The notes: generated from the letters alone by a model not told the origin. A stretch of 64,000 nt of DNA from DASZTV01 sp035548125 (GCA_035548125.1 DASZTV010000073.1:67196-131195), one strand, 5' to 3'; positions 8,196 to 17,051 are shown, counted from the first letter of the stretch. A program made the numbers and translations.

Positions 8196-8774
8196 ATGGG
8201 TCTGCTCGACACCGTCCTCGGACGCAGCAAGCCGGCGAAGCCCGATCTCGACAAGCTGTTCGCGCTTCCCGGAGCGGCCGTGACGCTGCAGGCCGCTTCG
8301 GACCTGGTGCCGACCGGCGTCGGCTCGGTGTGCGTGAAGCCGGCCGAGGGAGGCGCGTTCGCCGGGCTGCGTGAGCAGATCCAGCAGCTGCTCGCCGTCG
8401 ACGACACGACCGGTACGTCGAAGTACGAGGAGTCCACTGACTCCTTCGGGTTCACCTGGCTGACCCGGCGTACCACCACCGAGGACATCTCGGGGCTGAT
8501 CACCGACCTGCACGCGATCAACTCGACGCTGGACGCGGCGGGCTTCGGCGCCGCCCTGCTGTGCACGCTCGTCGCGTTCAGTGACGGCAAGGAGCCGGCA
8601 ATCGGGCTGATCTACCTCTACAAGCGCGGCACCTGGTACCCGTTCGCGCCGACCGGCAAGGACAAGCGCGACAACATGCGCGAGATGAAGATCAAGGCGG
8701 ACCTCGGCGACGATCTCAAGGTCGAGCAGGACCTGTCGCGCTGGTTCCCGGTCTGGGGAGCGCCCGGCCTGTAA
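8196..8774 (+). CDS. pspAB: PspA-associated protein PspAB
   Basis: 192 residues starting MGLLDTVLGRSKPAKPDLDKLF, the family opening. It is a soluble alpha/beta protein with GFTWLTRRTTTEDISGL in the middle and a WFPVWGAPGL C-terminus. It lies 14 bp after htpX and completes the pspA-pspAA-htpX-pspAB operon, which has been recognised in actinobacteria by comparative genomics. Molecular function is unknown. Confidence 0.88.
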   Translation: MGLLDTVLGRSKPAKPDLDKLFALPGAAVTLQAASDLVPTGVGSVCVKPAEGGAFAGLREQIQQLLAVDDTTGTSKYEESTDSFGFTWLTRRTTTEDISGLITDLHAINSTLDAAGFGAALLCTLVAFSDGKEPAIGLIYLYKRGTWYPFAPTGKDKRDNMREMKIKADLGDDLKVEQDLSRWFPVWGAPGL

Positions 8775-8780
8775 CCGGGC

Positions 8781-9437
8781 TCAGCGTCCCGCGAGCTCGG
8801 CGTCGTTCTGCGCGATGGCACGGGCGGCGGCGCGCTCCCTGCGCCGCTTGCGGGTGTGCAGCGTCCCGACGATGACGACCACCAGCGCGAGGATCGCGAA
8901 CGGCGCCCAGGTGAGCGTGGTGCTCACCGCGCTGAGCGAGGTCGAGAACACGTAGCCGAGCAGCACCGTGCCCGGTGCCCAGATCGCCCCGCCGATCACG
9001 TTCCAGAACAGAAACGTCCGGTAGCGCATCCCGCTCATGCCCGCCATCGACGGCACCATCGCGCGGAACAGCGCGGTGAGCCGGCCGAACAGCACGGCCT
9101 TCCCCCCGTGCCGGCCGAGGAAGTCGTCGACCATCTTCCAACGGTGTTCGCCGATCCACTGGCCGGCCCGGGACGCCCGCAGGGGCGGGCCGAATCGCTT
9201 GCCGAACTCGTAGCCGACCGAGTCGCCGGCGACGGCCGCAACGAGGGCGATGACGATCATGAGCGGCAGGTTGAGCACCCCGCGCTGGGCGAACACGCCG
9301 GCGACCAGCAGCGCGGCCTCGCCCGGGAAGACCAAGCCGGCGAGGAACGAGGCCTCGCTGAAGCAGATCACCCCGGCGATCAGGTAGAGCCAGGTCCCGA
9401 CCGAGTCACCGATGCTGTCCATCAGGTGCTCGAACAT
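8781..9437 (-). CDS. DedA family membrane protein
   Basis: 218 residues with about five hydrophobic segments. It shows the DedA hallmarks: an acidic E in LVFPGEAALL, the GDSVGYEFGKRFG motif, FGRLTALFRAMVPSMAGMSGM with the conserved R and P residues, and GAIWAPGTVLLGY. DedA proteins are linked to lipid-carrier or phospholipid flipping and proton-motive-force homeostasis. The C-terminal tail is basic (HTRKRRRERAAAR). It is convergent with pspAB, 6 bp apart, so the membrane-stress operon and DedA may share a termination region. Confidence 0.9.
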   Translation of the reverse strand: MFEHLMDSIGDSVGTWLYLIAGVICFSEASFLAGLVFPGEAALLVAGVFAQRGVLNLPLMIVIALVAAVAGDSVGYEFGKRFGPPLRASRAGQWIGEHRWKMVDDFLGRHGGKAVLFGRLTALFRAMVPSMAGMSGMRYRTFLFWNVIGGAIWAPGTVLLGYVFSTSLSAVSTTLTWAPFAILALVVVIVGTLHTRKRRRERAAARAIAQNDAELAGR

Positions 9438-9488
9438 CGGGACATCCTGTCACGCGAAACTGTGCGCCACGTGCGGCAAGATCGGCCC

Positions 9489-10679
9489 ATGCGTGTGATC
9501 CGCCGTGTCGTTCCCGGGATCGTCCTGGCCGGGTTGGCGTTGCCGATCACGCTCGCGCCCGCGCCGGCCCAGGCGGCGCCGGTGCCGGTCGGCCACCTCG
9601 CGTTCGTGACCGGCAACGGCGTACTCGACATCGTCGCGGTGATGAGCAACGGAACCACCACCGACCCGGTGAAGCTCGGCCCCGTCACCAAGGTCGCGAA
9701 ACCCAAGACCGTGACCGTCAGCGGTCTGGTGGTCTCGGCCGACAAGGACTGGCTGGGCTGGTCGGAGCAGATCTCCGCGACCGGCAAGGACGGCGAGGTG
9801 CGCTATCTCGGGTCGCGGGTCGTCGTACGCCACATGTACGACGGGAAGACGGCCGTCGTCCACGCCAACGCGGTGCTGCTCGGGTTCGCCGGGCACACGC
9901 TCGTGACGACCGGCGCGTACAACAAGCGGCTCGTGATGAAGCCGACCCCGCACCTGGTCCGGATCCCCGGCAACGCCTACGCCGTCGCGACCTACCCGCA
10001 CGGGATCGTCGACGTGAAGTTCGTGGACCAGGGAGCCAAGGCTGCCGTCGACCACGAGCAGCTTCGGCTGACGACCTTCGCCGGACGCCACACCGTGCTG
10101 CACACCTACGTCATCGGGAAGACCTACCGCAACGTCGGCGCCAACGTCGATGCGGTGAGTCCCGACGGCAGGAAGCTGCTCGTGGAGCGCGGCAACCACC
10201 AGGACTTCGACGGGCTCGGGCCGAGCTCGCTGTTCGACACGTACTCGCTGCGCAGCGCGACGCACGCCCGCCACAAGCTCGGTCACTACGGCACCGACAA
10301 GGCGCAGTGGCGGCTCGCCGACGCGACGTTCGTGGGCGCGCACAACACGCCATGGCTGGCGATCCACAGCGCGCCGAAGAAGTCGCACTCCGGTGACTAC
10401 TACGTGGTGCGCGGCTACGTCGTCAGCTACTCGCACGGGCAGTGGGCGCTACAGGACGACCACGGGATCGCAGTTGCCGGCAACTCCGACGGCTACGTCG
10501 TCGTGCAGGACGGCGAGTGGCAGCCGGTCCCGAACTCCGACGCCGGCGAGTACCGGCCGGTGCCCGGCGGTTTCGCGTTGTTGAGAGGGCCGCACGGCGG
10601 CCACTACCTGCGCAAGGTGAAGGGCACTGAGCTGGTCTGGGTGGTGAAGCCCGACAAGAAGGCGCCCGAGGGCACGTAG
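9489..10679 (+). CDS. Secreted protein, possible beta-propeller, function unknown
   Basis: 396 residues. A clear signal peptide runs from MRVIRRVVPGIVLAGL to the APAQAAP cleavage region at about residue 29. The mature part is rich in short beta strands, Gly/Asp turns and repeated VVSADKDWLGWSEQ-type and DAVSPDGRKLLVERG-type segments, as in TolB/WD-like propellers. No catalytic motif was recognised. A longer upstream frame runs through the dedA promoter region and is rejected. ATG at 9489 has CAAGAT ending 6 nt upstream, fitting a leaderless start. Confidence 0.8.
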   Translation: MRVIRRVVPGIVLAGLALPITLAPAPAQAAPVPVGHLAFVTGNGVLDIVAVMSNGTTTDPVKLGPVTKVAKPKTVTVSGLVVSADKDWLGWSEQISATGKDGEVRYLGSRVVVRHMYDGKTAVVHANAVLLGFAGHTLVTTGAYNKRLVMKPTPHLVRIPGNAYAVATYPHGIVDVKFVDQGAKAAVDHEQLRLTTFAGRHTVLHTYVIGKTYRNVGANVDAVSPDGRKLLVERGNHQDFDGLGPSSLFDTYSLRSATHARHKLGHYGTDKAQWRLADATFVGAHNTPWLAIHSAPKKSHSGDYYVVRGYVVSYSHGQWALQDDHGIAVAGNSDGYVVVQDGEWQPVPNSDAGEYRPVPGGFALLRGPHGGHYLRKVKGTELVWVVKPDKKAPEGT

Positions 10680-10703
10680 CACGGCGGGCGCGAGGATGGC
10701 GTC

Positions 10704-11807
10704 ATGCGAGTTGTCGTCGCGCCGGACTCCTTCGGCGGCACGTTGTCCGCCGCGGAGGCGGCAGCAGCGTTCGCCGCCGGCTGGCGCGACGTCGCGGCAG
10801 GCGACGAGCTCGTGCTGCTGCCGGTGTCCGACGGCGGACCGGGCATGGTCACCGCGCTCGCCGCGGCGATCCCTGACTCGCGGCTGCTGGCGGTCGAGGT
10901 GCCCGGTCCGACCGGCGAGGTCCGGCCGCGGGAGCTGCTCGTGACCGGCGAGACGGCGTACGTCGAGTCCGCGCTCGGTTGCGGGCTCGAGGAGCTGCGC
11001 GCGCTCGGCGGCGACGTGCGGACCGCGTCGACGTACGGCGTCGGGGAGCTGATCGCGGCCGCCGCAGCGGTCGAGGGCGTGCGGGCAGTCGTGGTCGGGC
11101 TGGGCGGATCGGGAACCAACGACGGGGGAGCGGGGGTGTGGGCGGCGCTCGGCGCGGAGCCGGCGGACGTCCTGCGCGGCGGCGGGATGGCGCTGCGGGA
11201 GCTGGCCGCGGTCAGCGCGCCGCCGGTTCCCGGCGTCGGGCTCGTCGCGGCGACCGACGTCGACAACCCGCTGCTCGGGCTGTACGGCGCGAGCGCGGTG
11301 TACGGACCGCAGAAGGGCGCCGACCAGGCGGCGATCATGGCGCTGGACACCGCGCTGGAGCGCTGGGCGGACCTGGTCGAGGCAGCCGTCGGGGCACCTG
11401 ACCTGCGCAACCGACCGGGTACCGGCGCGGCGGGAGGGCTCGGCTTCGGCCTGATGGCGCTCGGCGCGGAACGGCAGTCGGGTGCCGACGTGGTGATGAC
11501 GGCGGTCGGGTTGGCGGCCGCGATCGAGGGCGCGGACCTGGTGGTGACCGGAGAAGGCCGGTTCGACGCGACGTCGCTGCGCGGCAAGGTGGTCTCGGGG
11601 GTCGCCCAGCGGGCGCAGGCGGCGGGCGTGCCCTGCGTGGTGGCCGCCGGGCAGGCCCGGATCGGCAGCCGGGACGCCGCGGCACACGGGATCGACGAGG
11701 TGTGGGCGGTGGCGGCGGAGCTCGGGTCGGCCGAGGCGGCGCTCTCCGCCGGCGCCGCCGGCGTACGCCGGCTCGCGGCCGCAGTTGCGCGCTCGTGGTC
11801 GCGGTAG
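10704..11807 (+). CDS. glxK: Glycerate 2-kinase (GlxK/GarK family)
   Basis: Phosphorylates glycerate with ATP. 367 residues, normal for the family. N-terminal VVVAPDSFGGTLSAAEAA and PVSDGGPGMV, central VGLGGSGTNDGGAG, and C-terminal VTGEGRFDATSLRGKV are the family signatures. The third-domain GASAVYGPQKGAD segment is also conserved. The same gene lies just upstream of erpA in mycobacteria (from memory). Transcription continues towards erpA with a 111-bp gap. Confidence 0.92.
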   Translation: MRVVVAPDSFGGTLSAAEAAAAFAAGWRDVAAGDELVLLPVSDGGPGMVTALAAAIPDSRLLAVEVPGPTGEVRPRELLVTGETAYVESALGCGLEELRALGGDVRTASTYGVGELIAAAAAVEGVRAVVVGLGGSGTNDGGAGVWAALGAEPADVLRGGGMALRELAAVSAPPVPGVGLVAATDVDNPLLGLYGASAVYGPQKGADQAAIMALDTALERWADLVEAAVGAPDLRNRPGTGAAGGLGFGLMALGAERQSGADVVMTAVGLAAAIEGADLVVTGEGRFDATSLRGKVVSGVAQRAQAAGVPCVVAAGQARIGSRDAAAHGIDEVWAVAAELGSAEAALSAGAAGVRRLAAAVARSWSR

Positions 11808-11918
11808 CGACGACCTCAATGGCCAGAGTCCCGCAGAGAGTCACCCGAGCGTGGAACAACGCCGGATCCAGAGTGGTTGCGTAAACTGGAGCCACCGGCA
11901 AACGAGGAGCGTCATCAG

Positions 11919-12287
11919 ATGACCGTGCAGGACACCAGCACCGAGACCACCGCTGCGACGAGCGACTCCGTGATCCTGTCGGATACGGCTGCGGTCAAGG
12001 TCAAGCACCTGCTCGAGCAGGAGGGTCGCGACGACCTCGCGCTCCGCATCGCCGTGCAGCCCGGCGGCTGCTCCGGCATGCGCTACCAGCTGTTCTTCGA
12101 CGAGCGCACGCTCGAGGGCGACACGTTCACCGACTTCGGCGGCGTCAAGGTCGTCGTGGACCGGATGAGCGTTCCGTACCTCGCGGGCGCGACGATCGAC
12201 TTCGTGGACACGATCGAGAAGCAGGGCTTCACGATCGACAACCCGAATGCGGCGGGCTCCTGCGCGTGTGGAGACTCGTTCCACTAG
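11919..12287 (+). CDS. erpA: Iron-sulfur cluster insertion protein (ErpA/HesB, A-type carrier)
   Basis: 122 residues. It has the three conserved cysteines of A-type carriers: one in GGCSGMRY and two in the C-terminal CACGDSF. ATG at 11919 is selected by the GAGGAG ribosome site; the reading frame extends upstream without a good signal. The protein delivers Fe-S clusters to apo-proteins. It lies just before the adoK-cta cluster and may supply cluster insertion for respiratory enzymes, including the Rieske subunit encoded at 24.1-25.1 kb. Confidence 0.93.
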   Translation: MTVQDTSTETTAATSDSVILSDTAAVKVKHLLEQEGRDDLALRIAVQPGGCSGMRYQLFFDERTLEGDTFTDFGGVKVVVDRMSVPYLAGATIDFVDTIEKQGFTIDNPNAAGSCACGDSFH

Positions 12288-12308
12288 AGCGAAGTCAAAA
12301 GCTTGCTC

Positions 12309-12337
12309 AACGAGGGTCGGCTCAGCCGGCCCTCGTT
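12309..12337 (+). terminator. Rho-independent terminator after erpA
   Basis: AACGAGGGtCGGC / GCCGgCCCTCGTT forms a strong hairpin with a TCA loop, followed by a short TTT, 22 bp after the erpA stop. Confidence 0.75.
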
Positions 12338-12359
12338 TGCGTTGCCGGCCCTGCGGTTG

Positions 12360-12450
12360 GTAGGTAAGCAAAGCCACTTTGCCCGCGCTGAAATCGGACA
12401 TATCGCTGCAAAAGCGACCTACATCGGTGGGCAAAGCCACTTTGCTTCGT
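12360..12450. repeat. Dispersed palindrome family A, copy 2
   Basis: Left arm about 12367-12384 and right arm 12426-12446 are inverted copies of each other and of the 3017-3092 element. The right arm matches the copy-1 left arm exactly over 21 bp on the opposite strand. It sits between convergent genes, just after the erpA terminator. Confidence 0.75.
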
Positions 12451-12464
12451 AAGCGGGCAGCGCA

Positions 12465-12713
12465 CTACCGCAGGTAGTCGGCGAAGGCGTGCTCGGCGTC
12501 CTTCATGAAGGTCGCCGTCGCCTCGGGGATCGCGATCACCGCGTGACGGCCGGCCTCGGTCAGGTCGATCACCTTGCGGGTGGCGCCGCGGGAGAGCGCA
12601 AACGCCGCCGCCGGGATCGCGCGCGCATCGGCGACCAGGTCGGCCAGGGTGCCGGTGCCGGGTTCGAGCGGCGCGTGGCCGGGGGCCGTCCTGCTTCGCG
12701 CGGGCATCAACAC
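12465..12713 (-). CDS. Hypothetical small protein
   Basis: 82 residues (alternative ATG two codons in). It contains LADLVADARAIPAAAFAL and LTEAGRHAVIAIPEATATFM, an amphipathic helical sequence with no recognised domain. Its start is 63 bp from the divergent adoK start. Codon usage is GC3-rich like its neighbours, which supports coding, but there is no family evidence. Confidence 0.5.
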   Translation of the reverse strand: MLMPARSRTAPGHAPLEPGTGTLADLVADARAIPAAAFALSRGATRKVIDLTEAGRHAVIAIPEATATFMKDAEHAFADYLR

Positions 12714-12763
12714 AAACCGGACCGTATGGGTGACCCGTCAGTAACGGAAGCCGTACTCATCGG

Positions 12764-12769
12764 TAGTTT
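12764..12769 (+). promoter_or_regulatory. Putative -10 box of adoK
   Basis: TAGTTT ends 7 nt before the GTG at 12777; leaderless arrangement. Confidence 0.5.
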
Positions 12770-12776
12770 TCTCGCC

Positions 12777-13736
12777 GTGCGTATCGCCGTCACCGGATCC
12801 ATAGCCACCGACCACCTGATGACCTACGCGGGCCGGTTCGCCGAGCAGCTGCTGCCCGACCAGCTGGCCTCGCTGTCGGTGTCGTTCCTGGTGGATGACC
12901 TGGACGTCCGTCGCGGCGGGACGGGCGCCAACATCGCGTTCGGCCTGGGCCTGCTGCGCCAGCAGCCGCTGCTCGTGGGCGCGGTCGGCAGCGACTTCGG
13001 GGAGTACCGCGACTGGCTCGAGCGCCACGGCGTCGACACCTCCGGCGTCCACGTCTCCGAGACGCGTCACACCGCTCGGTTCGTGTGTACGACGGACACC
13101 GACCAGAACCAGATCGCGTCGTTCTACCCGGGCGCGATGGCCGAAGCGGCCCAGATCGACCTCGGCGCGCTCGGCACGTTGGATCTGGTGCTGATCAGCC
13201 CCAACGCCCCGGACGCGATGGTGGCGTACTCCGCGTACTGCCGCGAGCACGGCGTGGCGTTCGCGGCGGATCCCTCCCAGCAGCTGGCCTCTCTCGAGGG
13301 CGGTCAGATCCGCTCGCTGCTCGACGGCGCCGAGATCCTGTTTTGCAACGCCTACGAGGCCGCGCTGCTCGAAACCAAGACCGGGATGACGGCTGAGGAG
13401 GTGCTCGCCGCCGTCGGGACCCGGGTCACCACCCAGGGCGCCGACGGGGTCCTGATCGAGCAGGCCGGGCAGGACCAGCTCCGCACGGCGGTCGTCCCCG
13501 CGGAGCGCATCGTCGACCCCACAGGTGTCGGGGATGCCTTCCGGGCCGGGTTCCTGGCCGCTCGGGCGGGCGGGCTGAGCCTCGAACGGGCTGCCCAGCT
13601 GGGCGCGCTGCTCGCCACCTCTTGCCTGGAGAGCCTCGGCCCGCAGGAGTACGCCCTGGACGCCGGTTCGGGCCGCGCCAGGCTCGCCGCGGTGTACGGC
13701 GAGGACGCTGCCGCCGAGCTCGCGTCCTACCTCTAG
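12777..13736 (+). CDS. adoK: PfkB-family sugar/nucleoside kinase, adenosine kinase-like
   Basis: 319 residues. N-terminal VRIAVTGSIATDHLM, the substrate-binding GGTGANIAFGLGLL and the C-terminal PfkB signature DPTGVGDAFRAGFL with the catalytic Asp are present. In mycobacteria the gene in this exact place (between erpA and ctaC) encodes adenosine kinase AdoK, so adenosine is the favoured substrate, though other PfkB sugars cannot be excluded. GTG at 12777 is supported by the -10 box 7 nt upstream. A longer frame beginning near 12489 overlaps the opposite-strand gene and is rejected. Confidence 0.85.
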   Translation: MRIAVTGSIATDHLMTYAGRFAEQLLPDQLASLSVSFLVDDLDVRRGGTGANIAFGLGLLRQQPLLVGAVGSDFGEYRDWLERHGVDTSGVHVSETRHTARFVCTTDTDQNQIASFYPGAMAEAAQIDLGALGTLDLVLISPNAPDAMVAYSAYCREHGVAFAADPSQQLASLEGGQIRSLLDGAEILFCNAYEAALLETKTGMTAEEVLAAVGTRVTTQGADGVLIEQAGQDQLRTAVVPAERIVDPTGVGDAFRAGFLAARAGGLSLERAAQLGALLATSCLESLGPQEYALDAGSGRARLAAVYGEDAAAELASYL

Positions 13737-13824
13737 CCCGCTCGGACGCCGACGGGTGGCCACGCTGCGCCCCCGCGTGGTGCGACACGCCGCCCCTGCG
13801 TGCAGGAGCGCACGGGCGCTGCGT

Positions 13825-13830
13825 TAAGTT
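13825..13830 (+). promoter_or_regulatory. Putative -10 box of ctaC
   Basis: TAAGTT ends 6 nt before GTG 13837; predicts a leaderless ctaC-ctaD-ctaF transcript. Confidence 0.5.
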
Positions 13831-13836
13831 TTCACC

Positions 13837-14661
13837 GTGCTCCGACGCTCAGCCCGCGTAGCTCGACTCGCCGCGATTCCCGCCGTGATGCTCCTGGCGA
13901 GCGGGTGCACGGGCACCGCCGCCAAGTGGGAGCGAGGTGGCTGGCCCGAGCCCGTGACCAAGCAGGGTCGCGACGCGCTGCACCTGTGGCAGGGCGCGCT
14001 GGTGGCCTCGCTGGTCGTCGGCGGGATCGTGCTCGTGATGATCGTCGGCGCGGCGATCCTGTTCCGCCGCCGTTCCGAGGACCAGGTCCCGCGCCAGGTG
14101 CGCTACAACCTGCCGATCGAGGTCCTCTACACGTTCATCCCGGTCGTCGTGGTGTCCGTTTTGTTCTATTTCACGGCCATCGGCGAGACCAACGAGGACA
14201 AGATCAACGACAAGCCGGCGCTCCAGATGGGCGTGGTCGGCTTCCAGTGGTCGTGGCAGTTCAACTACCTCGAGGACGGGCTGTCGATCACCGGCCGGCC
14301 CGGAGAGCCACCGCAGATGGTGGTGCCGGTCGGCGAGCAGATCCACTTCTTCCTGACCTCGCCGGACGTCATCCACTCGTTCTGGGTGGTGCCGTTCCTG
14401 TTCAAGCGCGACGTGATCCCGGGGCACCCCAACGAGTTCGAGGTGACGGTGACCTCGCCGGGGACCTTCCAGGGCCGCTGTGCGGAGTACTGCGGCGTCG
14501 ACCACGACCGGATGTTGTTCACGGTGAAGGCGGTCTCGAAGACCGACTACGCGGCGTGGCTGGCGAAGGCTAAGGCGGAGGCCGCCGCGGGTACCAACGA
14601 CCAGTACACGATCTACACGGGGCCAACCAAGGGTCAGAAGGCGAAGGGCTACCTCTCGTGA
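13837..14661 (+). CDS. ctaC: Cytochrome c oxidase subunit II
   Basis: 274 residues. A lipoprotein-type signal ends in LLASGC. Two membrane helices follow (about 48-75 and 92-115) and then the cupredoxin domain with the CuA ligands: H of VIHSFWV and the CAEYCGVDHDRM block. WSWQFNY is the aromatic electron-entry motif. In the actinobacterial supercomplex CuA takes electrons from diheme QcrC. The stop overlaps the ctaD start by 4 bp. A proline-poor tail extends past CuA (about 30 residues). Confidence 0.96.
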   Translation: MLRRSARVARLAAIPAVMLLASGCTGTAAKWERGGWPEPVTKQGRDALHLWQGALVASLVVGGIVLVMIVGAAILFRRRSEDQVPRQVRYNLPIEVLYTFIPVVVVSVLFYFTAIGETNEDKINDKPALQMGVVGFQWSWQFNYLEDGLSITGRPGEPPQMVVPVGEQIHFFLTSPDVIHSFWVVPFLFKRDVIPGHPNEFEVTVTSPGTFQGRCAEYCGVDHDRMLFTVKAVSKTDYAAWLAKAKAEAAAGTNDQYTIYTGPTKGQKAKGYLS

Positions 14662-16352
14662 CTGCCGTCGAACCTGTCCCGGCGACTCGGCTGCGGCCGC
14701 AGCGGGTCCACGTCGTACCCGGCAGCCGGGTGGTCCGCTGGATCACCAGCACCGACCACAAGGTGATCGGGCTGCTCTACCTGACGACGTCGTTCGTGTT
14801 CTTCATCGTCGGCGGGATCATGGCCGAGCTGATGCGCACCGAGCTCGCGCGGCCCGGCGACCAGTTCCTCAGCCCGGAGACCTACGACCAGCTGTTCACG
14901 ATCCACGGCACGATCATGCTGCTGTTCTTCGCGACGCCGCTGTTCGTGGGATTCGCCAACGTGATCATGCCGCTCCAGATCGGTGCGCCCGACGTCGCCT
15001 TCCCGCGGCTGAACATGTTCAGCTACTGGCTGTTCCTGTTCGGCGGCCTGATCATGATGTCCGGCTTCCTCACACCGGGTGGTGCGGCCGACTTCGGCTG
15101 GTTCGCCTATGCGCCGCTGTCCAACGCGATCCATTCGCCCGGGCCCGGCGCAGACCTGTGGATCATGGGCCTCGCGCTGTCCGGGTTCGGCACGATCCTA
15201 GGCGGCGTCAACTTCATCACCACGATCATCTGCCTGCGCGCTCCCGGCATGACGATGTTCCGGATGCCGATCTTCACGTGGAACATCCTGTTCACGTCGA
15301 TCCTGGTGCTGGTCGCGTTCCCGCCGCTCGCTGCCGCGCTGTTCGCCCTCGAGGCAGACCGGAAGTTCGGGGCGCATGTCTTCGACGCCAGCAACGGCGG
15401 CGCGGTGCTGTGGCAGCACCTGTTCTGGTTCTTCGGTCACCCCGAGGTCTACATCGTCGCGCTGCCCTTCTTCGGCATCATCTCCGAGGTCATCCCGGTC
15501 TTCAGCCGAAAACCGCTGTTCGGCTACAAGGGCCTGGTCTTCGCGACGATGTCGATCTCCGGCCTGTCCATCACGGTGTGGGCGCACCACATGTTCGCCA
15601 CCGGCGCCGTACTGCTGCCGTTCTTCTCGCTGCTGAGCTTCCTGATCGCCGTACCGACGGGTGTGAAGTTCTTCAACTGGATCGGCACGATGTGGCGCGG
15701 TGCGATCGCGTTCGACACCGCCATGCTGTTCTCGATCGGCTTCCTGATCACGTTCTTGCTCGGCGGGCTCACCGGTGTGATGCTGGCCTCACCGCCGATC
15801 GACTTCCACGTGTCCGACTCCTACTTCGTCGTCGCGCACTTCCACTACGTGCTGTTCGGCACGGTGGTGTTCGCGATGTTCTCCGGGTTCTACTACTGGT
15901 GGCCGAAGATGACCGGCACGATGCTGGACGAACGGCTCGGCAAGATCCACTTCTGGTCGCTGTTCGTCGGTTTCCACACGACCTTCCTGGTCCAGCACTG
16001 GCTGGGCGTGGAAGGCATGCCACGCCGCTACGCCGACTATCTGCCGAGCGACGGCTGGACGACGCTGAACGAGGTGTCGACGATCGGGGCGTACATCCTC
16101 GGGTTGTCGATGATCCCGTTCATGTACAACGCGTGGCGCAGCTGGGCCGGCAAGAACGAGCGGGTGGTCGGCGACGACCCGTGGGGCTACGGCAACTCGC
16201 TGGAGTGGGCCACGTCGTGCCCGCCGCCGCGGCACAACTTCACCTCGGTCCCGCGGATCCGTTCCGAGCGTCCGGCGTTCGACCTGCACTACCCGCACCT
16301 TGCCGGGGTGGCCGAGCAGCACTCGCTCCCGGTTGAGTCGGCAGGGGCGTAG
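14658..16352 (+). CDS. ctaD: Cytochrome c oxidase subunit I
   Basis: 564 residues, twelve membrane helices. Heme and copper ligands are visible: FTIHGTIMLLF (heme a His), WFFGHPEVYIVALP (CuB His and cross-linked Tyr, plus the K-channel region), WAHHMFATG (CuB His pair) and VAHFHYVLFG (heme a3 and heme a His). The aa3-type actinobacterial protein reduces oxygen to water and pumps protons. The GTG start overlaps the end of ctaC. The C-terminal extension (SCPPPRHNF) is usual in actinobacteria. Confidence 0.97.
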   Translation: MTAVEPVPATRLRPQRVHVVPGSRVVRWITSTDHKVIGLLYLTTSFVFFIVGGIMAELMRTELARPGDQFLSPETYDQLFTIHGTIMLLFFATPLFVGFANVIMPLQIGAPDVAFPRLNMFSYWLFLFGGLIMMSGFLTPGGAADFGWFAYAPLSNAIHSPGPGADLWIMGLALSGFGTILGGVNFITTIICLRAPGMTMFRMPIFTWNILFTSILVLVAFPPLAAALFALEADRKFGAHVFDASNGGAVLWQHLFWFFGHPEVYIVALPFFGIISEVIPVFSRKPLFGYKGLVFATMSISGLSITVWAHHMFATGAVLLPFFSLLSFLIAVPTGVKFFNWIGTMWRGAIAFDTAMLFSIGFLITFLLGGLTGVMLASPPIDFHVSDSYFVVAHFHYVLFGTVVFAMFSGFYYWWPKMTGTMLDERLGKIHFWSLFVGFHTTFLVQHWLGVEGMPRRYADYLPSDGWTTLNEVSTIGAYILGLSMIPFMYNAWRSWAGKNERVVGDDPWGYGNSLEWATSCPPPRHNFTSVPRIRSERPAFDLHYPHLAGVAEQHSLPVESAGA

Positions 16353-16354
16353 GC

Positions 16355-16744
16355 ATGAAGGTCGAGGGCTACCTCTTCGCGTTCATCGCGGTGTTCCTGC
16401 TGGGTGCGGACATCGTCTACTGGTTCGCCTCGCACGACCCGGCGGGCACGACGGCGTTGGCGCTGGGCGTCTGCCTCGGCGTACTCGTCGCGACGTACAT
16501 GTTCATGACCGGCCGGCGCATCGACCAGCGCCTGGAGGACATGGACGACGCCGAGATCGCCGACGGTGCCGGGGAGATCGGCTTCTTCAGCCCGTACAGC
16601 TGGGCGCCACTGTGGTGCGCGGGCTCGGCGGCGGTGATCTTCGCAGGTGTGGTGTTCGGCTGGTGGATGGTCTTCCTGGGGGCGGCGTTCGCCGTACCGG
16701 CCGTGGGCTCGATGCTGTTCGAGTACTACGCCGACGAAGCCTGA
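16355..16744 (+). CDS. ctaF: Cytochrome c oxidase subunit IV (actinobacterial)
   Basis: 129 residues, four hydrophobic helices with MKVEGYLFAFIAVFLLGADIVYWF at the start and GFFSPYSWAPLW in the middle, both diagnostic for the actinobacterial subunit IV family. It follows ctaD with only 2 bp between, completing a ctaC-ctaD-ctaF operon. Subunit III (ctaE) is encoded separately at 25960. Confidence 0.93.
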   Translation: MKVEGYLFAFIAVFLLGADIVYWFASHDPAGTTALALGVCLGVLVATYMFMTGRRIDQRLEDMDDAEIADGAGEIGFFSPYSWAPLWCAGSAAVIFAGVVFGWWMVFLGAAFAVPAVGSMLFEYYADEA

Positions 16745-16847
16745 CGAGCTAGGCCTGAGCGGCTCGGCAGCGCAGCAGCCACCGCGCTACCGCGGCAAGC
16801 ACTACGTCGCGGCCTGACCCAGACCTGACGCGCGACGAAGCGCGGGG

Positions 16848-17051
16848 TTACTCGGACGCGGCTTGCGCCTCGAACCGGCGCCATGCCGACGGGATGCCGG
16901 TCGAGGCTTCCTGCCAGATCGGGTCGCCGCTCGGACGCTCGGCGCTGTTGATCGCGAGGGAGTCCGGCGCTGCGGTGCTGACCAGGTCACAGAGCAGGGT
17001 CAGCGGGATGCCGTCGGCGAGCAGGCGCATGACCGGAGAGGTGGTCTCCAT
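16848..17051 (-). CDS. Conserved small actinobacterial protein
   Basis: 67 residues with METTSPVMRLLADGIPLTLL at the N-terminus, a pattern I recognise from many actinobacterial hypothetical proteins; the C-terminus ends RRFEAQAASE. GAGGGGG lies 5-6 nt before ATG 17051, which is why the shorter start is chosen over one at 17129. It is convergent with ctaF across about 100 bp in which nothing else is seen. Function unknown. Confidence 0.75.
   Translation of the reverse strand: METTSPVMRLLADGIPLTLLCDLVSTAAPDSLAINSAERPSGDPIWQEASTGIPSAWRRFEAQAASE

Noticed and set aside
12489..12776. N-terminal extension of the adenosine kinase-like protein
   Set aside because: It overlaps the opposite-strand small gene and lies upstream of the -10 box; PfkB proteins start at the VRIAVTG strand.
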